Position numbers and translations under genes: made by a program
Notes under the pieces: model-generated
The model's database searches: none
Told to the model about the DNA's origin: nothing
What the model saw: only the letters and a program-made list of their open reading frames with translations
Shown: positions 7,926 to 13,623 of the stretch, piece after piece
Layout of the letters: every line of letters starts with the position of its first letter
How positions within the stretch are numbered: position 1 is the first letter of the stretch
Assembly (NCBI GenBank): GCA_026391835.1
Contig: JAPLDF010000014.1
Span: forward strand, 1-61,528
DNA length: 61,528 bases
From: Bacteroidota bacterium
Lineage (GTDB): Bacteria > Bacteroidota > Bacteroidia > Bacteroidales > FEN-979
Direction: 5' to 3'

Positions 7926-7933
7926 TAACTTTG
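7926..7933 (+). promoter_or_regulatory. -7 box of the third ParE-type module
   Basis: TAACTTTG, 12 bases before the antitoxin ATG, with TTG about 20 bases upstream. This is a good match to the Bacteroidetes promoter. Confidence 0.65.
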
Positions 7934-7945
7934 CAATAAAAAATC

Positions 7946-8182
7946 ATGAGTACGATAGAATTAAGACATCTTATCACCGAATACCTTTCTCATATTGATG
8001 ATGTTTCTTTTTTAAAGGCACTCAAAACCATCATTGAGTCTAAGGCCAGGGAGGAAGTGTACCATCTTTCCCCTGAACAAAAAAATCGGGTAGAACTGGG
8101 CAGAGATCAACTGCGCCACGGGCAAACCATACCACAGGAAGAATTACAACAAGAAATTGATCAATGGCTAAGTTCAAAATAA
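7946..8182 (+). CDS. Antitoxin of a ParE-type module
   Basis: 78 residues starting MSTIELRHLITEYLSHIDDV. The beginning and end match the pattern of the short antitoxins at 347 and 10830 (MSTREIKQLLHESIENIDDG; ...KWLSE against ...QWLSSK), but this protein has the full middle (LSPEQKNRVELGRDQLRHGQ). The short versions are thus reduced members of the same family. It overlaps a toxin reading frame that is broken downstream, so it may be an orphan antitoxin now. Confidence 0.7.
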   Translation: MSTIELRHLITEYLSHIDDVSFLKALKTIIESKAREEVYHLSPEQKNRVELGRDQLRHGQTIPQEELQQEIDQWLSSK

Positions 8183-8262
8183 AATGGTCAATTCAAGCCA
8201 GATTGGATTTGATCCAAATTCTCGATTTTTACATCCAACGGAATGGAACTTCAGCGTCCTCT
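8164..8262 (+). pseudogene. ParE-type toxin truncated by repeat sequence
   Basis: The frame starts at the ATG inside the antitoxin end and reads MAKFKIKWSIQARLDLIQIL DFYIQRNGTSAS, clearly parallel to the toxin at 472. It then loses similarity and runs into the TTCGAAATTC repeat block, stopping at about 8343. Two thirds of the toxin, including all strands that carry active residues, are gone. Confidence 0.7.
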
Positions 8263-8305
8263 TCTCACCCATTGCATCCAGGCCGAATTGAAAATCCGCC
8301 GCCTG

Positions 8306-8597
8306 CCCACCTTCGAAATTCAAAATTCGTTGTTCAATATTGAGGCTGATCCGAAAAAAAGAAATGCCACCAAGGCACAAGGACACTAAGGAATCACAAA
8401 GCCCGCCAGTCTTTCTCATTTCCTCCAAAAACCTATAAGCAGCCCCCTCTTAACACTTAAAACTTAACACTTAACACTTCCACATTCAAAATTCAATATT
8501 CGATATTCAAATCCATTCCCATATAATCCCGTACCTACGGCACGGAAAACTCCCTGAAAACCCACAGGCTACCCACATTCGGCTCCTCCGGAGCCCG
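8306..8597 (+). repeat. Module B start, module A copy 4, then full module B (empty intron site)
   Basis: TTCGAAATTCAAAATTCGTT begins a broken module B that passes into GAAATGCCACCAAGGCACAA and a heptamer tail. A second module B follows with H1 at 8529-8545 (CCGTACC-TAC-GGCACGG) and H2 at 8581-8595. The stretch 8561-8580 is the empty form of the group II intron site; the intron would lie between 8571 and 8572. Confidence 0.88.
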
Positions 8598-8673
8598 CCT
8601 TGTCCATCCGTCCGCCCGTCCGCCCGTCCGCCCGTCCGCCTGTCCGCCCGTCCGCCCGTCCGCCCGTCCGCCC
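8598..8673 (+). repeat. Octamer array c
   Basis: Nine or so units, almost all GTCCGCCC, directly after H2. It ends in a T run and TTAGGACCGGTTCG. A similar TAGGACCGGTTGC follows array d at 9896, so the sequence after the array is partly shared too. Confidence 0.9.
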
Positions 8674-8738
8674 TTTTTTTTAGGACCGGTTCGAATATGC
8701 GGTATCATTTTCATCTTGCCTTCGCTGTAAAAATATTG

Positions 8739-8746
8739 TATTTTTG
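8739..8746 (+). promoter_or_regulatory. -7 box of the PIN module
   Basis: TATTTTTG fits TAnnTTTG and lies 31 bases before the ATG at 8778. This supports that start over the upstream in-frame Met at 8697. Confidence 0.5.
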
Positions 8747-8777
8747 TGCTAATTTGGAATTGCAAAAAAAGGAAACA

Positions 8778-9008
8778 ATGAGAACCTTAAATATTGCTAT
8801 ATCAGACCTTGAATTTGACAAGTTTGGCCTAAGATCAAACAGTCTTTCCTTTTCGGACTTCATAGATATTATAAGTAGAGAGTTATCAAAACAGAGATTG
8901 ACAGAGAGTTTGACACTCGCTAAAAAATTTGGTCTCTCCGATATGACTATGGATGCAATTACACGGGAAGTAAAAGCTGTAAGAAAAAGTGCAAAAAATC
9001 ATAGTTGA
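8778..9008 (+). CDS. Antitoxin of the PIN module
   Basis: 76 residues starting MRTLNIAISDLEFDKFGLRS. The first half looks like a short beta/helix DNA-binding start, and the second half is a charged helix ending KAVRKSAKNHS. It overlaps the PIN gene by 20 bases. I cannot name the family; the antitoxin role follows from the order, overlap and own promoter. Confidence 0.65.
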   Translation: MRTLNIAISDLEFDKFGLRSNSLSFSDFIDIISRELSKQRLTESLTLAKKFGLSDMTMDAITREVKAVRKSAKNHS

Positions 9009-9417
9009 CACCAATGTGCTTGTCTCAGCACTTATTCAATACCATTATCCTTTTAAAATCGTTGTTGAAATCTTTTCTAACGAAGAAATTCAACTTTGTC
9101 TTTCCGATGAACTTTTCGCTGAATATTTCAACGTGTTGAATCGAAAGAAATTTGCAAAATTTCCCGATTTCATGGCAAACTCACAAGCGCTACTTGTCGA
9201 TATTGAGAAAATTGCGATTAAATATTTCCCGCTTACACGTGTTGAAATCATCAGCGATCCAGACGACAACAAACTCTTGGAACTTGCAGAAATATCCCAG
9301 GCAGATTTTCTAATCACAGGCAATACCAATGATTTTAAAATACATGAATATAAAGGGACAAAGATCGTCAGCCCGAAAGAATATTGGACAGAATACATGA
9401 AATCACCCTCCCTGTAA
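8989..9417 (+). CDS. PIN-domain toxin (VapC-like ribonuclease)
   Basis: 142 residues with a GTG start inside the antitoxin gene. The PIN acidic residues are visible: IIVDTNVLVSAL at residues 4-15 (first Asp), the Glu in SDELFAEYFNVL (about 43), and ISDPDDNKLLELAE with ADFLITGNTNDF near 85-115 (the DxxD/TxND part). This variant (IVDTNVLVSALI, then DPDDNKLLE, then KIVSPKEYW) matches the putative-toxin PIN_3 group. It would act as a Mg-dependent RNase. All key acidic residues are present. Confidence 0.88.
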   Translation: MQKIIVDTNVLVSALIQYHYPFKIVVEIFSNEEIQLCLSDELFAEYFNVLNRKKFAKFPDFMANSQALLVDIEKIAIKYFPLTRVEIISDPDDNKLLELAEISQADFLITGNTNDFKIHEYKGTKIVSPKEYWTEYMKSPSL

Positions 9418-9420
9418 ATA

Positions 9421-9545
9421 ATGACCTCACCCTGGCATGGCCCCCACCGTCAGCGTTGGACCAACAGCCCCCTCCTCTGGGTAAAAGAACTCCTCGCCCG
9501 GAGCCTGAAAAACCAGGTCAAGCGGTTCCTTGTCTTGTCAAATGA
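9421..9545 (+). pseudogene. C-terminal fragment of the polysaccharide deacetylase
   Basis: The reading RQRWTNSPLLWVKELLARSL KNQVKRFLV corresponds to the last 32 residues of the gene at 818 (PQRWTSSPIPWIKELLAQNL KNQVKRFLVK). Similarity continues into the 3-prime flank (AATGACCTCCAAAAACCTAT) and the following module A tail and module B. A gene end and its adjoining repeats were therefore copied together. The fragment has no upstream part and cannot function. Confidence 0.8.
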
Positions 9546-9724
9546 CCTCCAAAAACCTATAAGCAGCCCCCACTTAACACTTAATCACTTAAAACTTAAC
9601 ACTTCAAATTTCGTTGTTCAATATTCGATATTCAAATCCATTCCCATTTAATCCCGTACCTACGGCACGGAAAACCCCCTGAACACCAACGTGCTACCAA
9701 AATATGGCTCCTCCGGAGCCAGAG
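9546..9724 (+). repeat. Module A tail and complete module B (H1 9654-9670, H2 9706-9720)
   Basis: It has the same order as at 1592-1741 plus 3661-3690, without the intron. Between the hairpins it carries the variant GAACACCAACGTGCTACCAA, also seen at 11195, instead of the variant used by the intron. Confidence 0.88.
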
Positions 9725-9885
9725 ATTGTCCGCCTGTCCGCCCGTCCGCCTGTCCGCCTGTCCGCTTGTCCGCCTGTCCGCCCGTCCGCCTGTCCGCCTG
9801 TCCGCTTGTCCGCCCGTCCGCTCGTCCGCTTGTCCGCTTGTCCGCTTGTCCGCTTGTCCCCTCGTCCGCCTTGTCCGCTTGTCAC
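9725..9885 (+). repeat. Octamer array d (about 19 units)
   Basis: Units are GTCCGCCT, GTCCGCCC, GTCCGCTT and GTCCGCTC, with one out-of-register break near 9868 (GTCCGCCTT). The array ends about 35 bases before the -7 box of the next module. Confidence 0.92.
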
Positions 9886-9919
9886 CCTTTTCGTATAGGA
9901 CCGGTTGCATAAAAATAAT

Positions 9920-9927
9920 TAACTTTG
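9920..9927 (+). promoter_or_regulatory. -7 box of the MNT/HEPN module
   Basis: TAACTTTG, 20 bases before the ATG at 9948, with GGTTGC about 20 bases upstream of it. Confidence 0.6.
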
Positions 9928-9947
9928 TACAAGAAAAACTTATAGCC

Positions 9948-10253
9948 ATGCTTATCCTCGACTATATCAAAAATCAAGGTGCTCTTGAGTTTTTAAAGAC
10001 TCAACCCATACAGAAAGCATATCTTTTTGGTTCACATTCCCGCGAGGAAGCTACAAAAGAGAGTGATTTTGATTTTTTAGTTGACCTAGAAGAAAAAGTT
10101 GACCTGTTTCAATTTATTTCAATAAAACTTAGTCTTGAAAAAATACTGCATACAAAAGTTGACCTTATTTCTTCAAATGGCATTTCTCCCCGCATTAGCC
10201 CGTATATCGACAGAGAAAAAATACTGATTTATGAAAAACAAAATCAGCGATAA
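9948..10253 (+). CDS. MNT-type nucleotidyltransferase antitoxin
   Basis: 101 residues. The motif LFGSHSREEATKESDFDFLV (about 23-42) is the GS-x(9)-DxD signature of minimal nucleotidyltransferases. In MNT/HEPN toxin-antitoxin pairs this enzyme disarms the HEPN toxin by adding AMP groups to it. The open frame extends far upstream through the octamer array, but that part is repeat. The ATG at 9948 follows the promoter box and gives the usual length. It overlaps the HEPN gene by 23 bases. Confidence 0.88.
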   Translation: MLILDYIKNQGALEFLKTQPIQKAYLFGSHSREEATKESDFDFLVDLEEKVDLFQFISIKLSLEKILHTKVDLISSNGISPRISPYIDREKILIYEKQNQR

Positions 10254-10575
10254 GGAACGATTGCTGCATATCCTTGACTCAATCGATTCAATTATCGATT
10301 TTACTCAAAACCTCTCTTATCAGCAATACAATGACGACTTTAAACTAAGGCTGGCACTTACAAAATTACTTGAGATTATTGGGGAAGCTGCAAATGGCAT
10401 TACAGAGGAAACCCAACAAAGATTTACTGAAGTCGAATGGTCAATCCTTAAAAGTGTCAGAAATGTATTGGTCCATGAATATTTTGGAATAGATTATGAT
10501 ATCATCTGGTACGCCATCAAAGACCGGATTCCTGACTTAAAGCAAAAAATATCCAATATCTTGCTTCACCTGTAG
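10231..10575 (+). CDS. HEPN-domain toxin (DUF86, HepT-like)
   Basis: 114 residues. An all-helical protein with the HEPN ribonuclease motif R-x(4-6)-H seen as SVRNVLVHEYFGIDY near residues 73-87, the usual DUF86 version (RN..VHEYF). The family is an RNase toxin whose Tyr next to the motif is AMPylated by the partner MNT protein; that Tyr is present (HEY). The gene is complete and followed by module A. Confidence 0.9.
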   Translation: MKNKISDKERLLHILDSIDSIIDFTQNLSYQQYNDDFKLRLALTKLLEIIGEAANGITEETQQRFTEVEWSILKSVRNVLVHEYFGIDYDIIWYAIKDRIPDLKQKISNILLHL

Positions 10576-10604
10576 TATTTTTTCGGATCGTTTATTAAAT
10601 GTTA

Positions 10605-10800
10605 ATGTTGCTCCGAAAACAAGAAATGCCACAAAGGCACAAGGACACCAGGATACACAAAGAGTTACCTGGAAATCCCCACATGAATGCCCACAGGTTT
10701 TACTCATCCGAAAACCTCCTATGAGCCCCCCTTAACACTTAAAACTTAACACTTAATCACTTAACACTTATACCTTAATCACTTGACACTTATTCTGACT
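10605..10800 (+). repeat. Module A repeat, copy 5
   Basis: CTCCGAAAACAAGAAATGCC through ATGAATGCCCACAGGTTTTA and a heptamer tail ending TTAATCACTTGACACTTATT. The last part is shared with 290-320, so the ParE-module duplication includes part of the upstream repeat tail. Confidence 0.87.
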
Positions 10801-10807
10801 TTTGTAA

Positions 10808-10815
10808 TATCTTTG
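10808..10815 (+). promoter_or_regulatory. -7 box of the ParE-type module, copy 2
   Basis: TATCTTTG, with the same surroundings and the same distance (15 bases) to the ATG as at 325. Confidence 0.6.
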
Positions 10816-10829
10816 TAAAAACAAAACAG

Positions 10830-10991
10830 ATGAGCACCCGGGAAATCAAACAACTGCTACATGAGAGTATTGAAAACATTGATGACGGTGAATTTCTGCT
10901 TGCCGTAAAACAGAAAGAGCAAATAAAAAACGGGAAAACCATATCTGATCGTCAGGCAGATCTTTTAGTCGAAAAATGGTTAAGCGAATAA
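10830..10991 (+). CDS. Antitoxin of the duplicated ParE-type module (longer form, toxin lost)
   Basis: 53 residues. It is identical to the protein at 347 except for the seven extra residues EQIKNGK after VKQK; the DNA of the two copies, promoter included, is almost the same. This copy retains what is probably the ancestral length, while its toxin partner is reduced to a stub. It could act as an orphan antitoxin for the toxin encoded at 472, whose own antitoxin is shortened. That link is an inference. Confidence 0.7.
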   Translation: MSTREIKQLLHESIENIDDGEFLLAVKQKEQIKNGKTISDRQADLLVEKWLSE

Positions 10992-11087
10992 TTTGGTCAC
11001 AAAATGCATTGGCCGACAGAATCCAGATACTTGATTATTGGTATCAGCGAATGGGAAAGCAGTAGGAATCCGGATGCCCTCCCTTAA
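10976..11087 (+). pseudogene. ParE-type toxin with large internal deletion
   Basis: The first 25 codons are those of the toxin at 472 (T11 is replaced by A). After CAGCGAAT the sequence jumps to GGGAAAGCAG and AGGAATCCGGATGCCC, the very end of the toxin gene. About 180 bases are missing and the frame shifts to a stop (TAG at about 11063). Both deletion ends are recognisable because the full gene is in the same window. Confidence 0.88.
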
Positions 11088-11237
11088 CACTTAAAACTTA
11101 ACACTTAACACTTCTACTTTCAAAATTCGTTGTTCAATATTCGATATTCAAATCCATTCCCATATAATCCCGTACCTACGGCACGGAAAACCCCCTGAAC
11201 ACCAACGTGCTACCAAAATATGGCTCCTCCGGAGCCA
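11088..11237 (+). repeat. Module A tail and module B (H1 11170-11186, H2 11222-11236)
   Basis: A heptamer tail, then CAAAATTCGTTGTTCAATAT and CGATATTCAAATCCATTCCC, then H1 CCGTACC-TAC-GGCACGG, the GAACACCAACGTGCTACCAA spacer and H2. It is very close to 9600-9720. Confidence 0.88.
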
Positions 11238-11292
11238 GTCTTTTCCGCCCGTCCGCCCGTCCGCCCGTCCGCCCGTCCGCCCGTCCGCCTGT
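11238..11292 (+). repeat. Octamer array e (short)
   Basis: About six units, mostly GTCCGCCC, ending 22 bases before the first of two -7-like boxes of the next unit. Confidence 0.88.
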
Positions 11293-11363
11293 TAAATTGT
11301 CACAATCCTGTATTATCTTTGCATGGTTATTCATTACACCACATAGCGTAACACTATATAGCA

Positions 11364-11371
11364 TAACTTTG
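11364..11371 (+). promoter_or_regulatory. -7 box upstream of the third ATPase
   Basis: TAACTTTG, 21 bases before the ATG at 11392. A second candidate, TATCTTTG, lies at 11314-11321 immediately after the octamer array. Either or both may be used. Confidence 0.5.
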
Positions 11372-11391
11372 CGCATTAAACGTTTAAAGAT

Positions 11392-12507
11392 ATGATTGAC
11401 AATCCATTTTGTTACGGGAAGACGGTGGATGACCCCTTCTTCTATGGCAGGAAAAATGAACTGGAGGAGATAAAATTATCCATGCGGAATGCAACGAATC
11501 TCATCATGTATTCGCCTCGGCGCATCGGAAAGTCCTCGCTTGTCATAAAGGCGTTGAAAGATCTTGAGGCGGAAGGTCATCCTACTGTTTACATCGACTT
11601 TTTCAAGGTGTCGTCGCGTGAAAAGTTCATTGAATTATATGCAAGGGAGGTGGTGCGCCCGTTAAAAAGCTGGGAAAAAGGACTGCAGTGGATCCAGGGG
11701 CTGGTCAGGGGAATACAGCCCACCATGGGGCTTGATCAATCGGGGTTGCCTGAGTTAAGACTTTCCATTGACCCGGTGCAAACGGCCAGGGCATTTGAAG
11801 ACATCATCAGTATACCGGCAAAATCAAAACAGGAGAAGTGCTGGGTCGTGGTATTTGATGAATTCCAGGAAATTGAAAAGCTAAACGGGGAGTCGTTTGA
11901 AAAAGAGCTCCGGGCAGCCTTTCAGCATCACAAGGAAGTCAGTTATCTCTTTCTCGGAAGCCAGCGGCATCTGCTCCTGAATATGGTTTCACGCAAAGAC
12001 AGGGCCTTTTACAATTTCGGGAAGTTATTTCAACTTCAAAAACCATCGGAAGAGGATGCCGTCACGTTTTTAGCTGAACGTTTCAATGCAGGAGGGTATT
12101 CGGTTTCAGGTGAACTGATCCGTGAAATTCTTGATTCCACCCGCGGGATTCCATATTATGTGCAGTACCTGGGTGCTGAGATATGGGAATGTGCCCGCCT
12201 GGCATCAAAAACGCCCGGGGAGATCCACCGGCAGGCGCTGGCGAGGCTGCTGATAAACCAGTCCGATTATTTCCAGGGAATCCGAAGCCAGTTAACCGCC
12301 TTCCAGGTAAAGTTGCTCTCCTCCGTTGCATGGCATTGTTATGGCAGCTATGAAACATCGTTCCTGCAGAAATACCGCCTGTACCCGACATCAAGCGTGC
12401 AAAAAGCATTCAAACGAATGACCGACCTCGATATCCTCGAAAAACAACACAACCAGTTCCGTATCGCCGACCCGTTTTTTGAACTCTGGCTGAAGCAGCA
12501 GTCCTGA
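11392..12507 (+). CDS. Archaeal-type ATPase of the AAA/STAND class
   Basis: 371 residues. It starts DNPFCYGKTVDDPFFYGRKN. The P-loop is YSPRRIGKSS (about 40-49) and Walker B is VVFDEFQEI (about 151-159), with LFLGSQRH as sensor region. The C-terminal winged helix (PTSSVQKAFKRMTDLDILEK, about 325-345) ends FELWLKQQS. It has the same architecture as the gene at 4100 but is not a recent duplicate, because the two differ over most positions. The G+C content is higher than in the neighbouring toxin-antitoxin genes. The function is unknown, as for the family. Confidence 0.8.
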   Translation: MIDNPFCYGKTVDDPFFYGRKNELEEIKLSMRNATNLIMYSPRRIGKSSLVIKALKDLEAEGHPTVYIDFFKVSSREKFIELYAREVVRPLKSWEKGLQWIQGLVRGIQPTMGLDQSGLPELRLSIDPVQTARAFEDIISIPAKSKQEKCWVVVFDEFQEIEKLNGESFEKELRAAFQHHKEVSYLFLGSQRHLLLNMVSRKDRAFYNFGKLFQLQKPSEEDAVTFLAERFNAGGYSVSGELIREILDSTRGIPYYVQYLGAEIWECARLASKTPGEIHRQALARLLINQSDYFQGIRSQLTAFQVKLLSSVAWHCYGSYETSFLQKYRLYPTSSVQKAFKRMTDLDILEKQHNQFRIADPFFELWLKQQS

Positions 12508-12517
12508 AAAAAACCTC

Positions 12518-12712
12518 CCCTACCCCCCCTTAACACTTAACACTTAACACTTAATCACTTAACACTTAACACTTAACACTTAATCACTTCGGTATTCAAA
12601 ATTCGTTGTTCAATATTCGATATTCAAATCCTAACCAAATAATCCCGCACCTACGGAGCGGAAATTCCATGAATGCCATTGTGCTACCAAAATATGGCTC
12701 CTCCGGAGCCAA
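12518..12712 (+). repeat. Long module A tail and module B (H1 12645-12661, H2 12696-12710)
   Basis: The tail has about ten TTAACAC/TTAATCAC units. H1 is the second variant, CCGCACC-TAC-GGAGCGG. The spacer to H2 is GAATGCCATTGTGCTACCAA. Confidence 0.88.
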
Positions 12713-12893
12713 CCTTGTCCGCCCGTCCGCTTGTCCGCCTGTCCGCCTGTCCGCCTGTCCGCCTGTCCGCCTGTCCGCCTGTCCGCCTGTCCGCCTGTCC
12801 GCCTGTCCGCCTGTCCGCCTGTCCGCCTGTCCGCGCCTGTCCGCCTGTCCGCCTGTCCGCCCGTCCGCCCGTCCGCCTGTCCGCCCGTCCGCC
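12713..12893 (+). repeat. Octamer array f (longest, about 22 units)
   Basis: Twelve consecutive perfect GTCCGCCT units, one out-of-register GTCCGCGCCT at about 12831, then more GTCCGCCT and GTCCGCCC units. The high purity suggests recent expansion. It ends about 32 bases before the -7 box at 12925. Confidence 0.93.
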
Positions 12894-12924
12894 ACAATCA
12901 TTACGACATATGTGAATCTTTTTA

Positions 12925-12932
12925 TATATTTG
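12925..12932 (+). promoter_or_regulatory. -7 box upstream of the decayed fourth ATPase
   Basis: TATATTTG fits TAnnTTTG, 27 bases before the ATG at 12959. Confidence 0.5.
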
Positions 12933-12958
12933 CAATATGTTTCATGTATAAATGAAAG

Positions 12959-13526
12959 ATGACGAAACTTCATTACGTGCCACGGTCGGCATATCACGAT
13001 AAAATCAAACCGTATATCGGCAAGCAGATCATCAAGATTCTCACTGGTCAGCGCCGCAGTTAACACTCAATTACCTGAGGGCGTGGCCAATGCATACTTT
13101 ATTCATAAGGTACAGCGCACCGAAGTAGGAGGTTTGAAGATTTTTGAGATCGGGGAAAAATACTATTTTGAAGACCTTGGGATTCGCAACTCAATCCAGG
13201 GGTTTGAAAAAAGAAAGGACCTTCACAAACTCCTTGAAAATGCAGTCTTCCTTCATTTATTGAATTTGAACTACACCGTCCATGTGGGGAAACTGGGGCA
13301 GCACGAAATCGATTTTGTGGCCGAAAAAAAAGGGATCCGGGTGTACATCCAGGTATGTATGCAACTGGCCGGCCCACAAACTGAACATAGGGAATTCGGC
13401 AACCTGATAAAAATACAGGACAATTATCATAAATATGTCGTGACCTTAAATGAACCAATGATCGGAAACAACTACCTGGGCATCGAACAAATTAATTTAC
13501 TTGATTTCCTGTTAAAAGATATTTAA
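12959..13526 (+). pseudogene. AAA_14/DUF4143 ATPase with internal deletion
   Basis: The first 34 codons (ending KPYIGKQIIKILTGQRRS) are the standard start of AAA_14/DUF4143 ATPases up to the residues just before the P-loop; the frame then stops at 13063. In another frame, from about 13050, the C-terminal part resumes: FIHKVQRTEVGGLKIFEIGE, YYFEDLGIRN, and the nuclease-like EIDFVAEKKGIRVYIQV. Roughly 200 residues, including the P-loop and Walker B, are missing. The downstream 147-residue frame has no promoter or ribosome site of its own, so I treat the whole as one broken gene. Confidence 0.8.
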
Positions 13527-13554
13527 TTAGCAAGGTTTCGTTGACTATGATTCA

Positions 13555-13623
13555 TTTGTCCGCCCGACTGCCTGTCCGCCTGTCTGCTTCGAAATTCAAA
13601 ATTCATTATTCGATATTCAATAA
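13555..13623 (+). repeat. Decayed octamers and module B start, abutting the next start codon
   Basis: TTGTCCGCCCGACTGCCTGT with a few units, then TTCGAAATTCAAAATTCATT and ATTCGATATTCAATAA, ending at the ATG of the next gene. The repeat supplies the whole leader of that gene. Confidence 0.8.

Noticed and set aside
9632-9949. Long open frames rich in RRTGGQAD or VRLSACPP as proteins
   Set aside because: The octamer has no stop in any frame, and the same peptide appears in all frames. There are no start signals or homologies outside the array.
12713-12893. Octamer arrays as CRISPR arrays
   Set aside because: The period is 8 bases with no spacers, and no cas genes are present. They are simple tandem repeats.
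313-13622. Classical integron
   Set aside because: No tyrosine integrase of the IntI type, and the hairpins do not show the attC core GTTRRRY or its two-box pairing.
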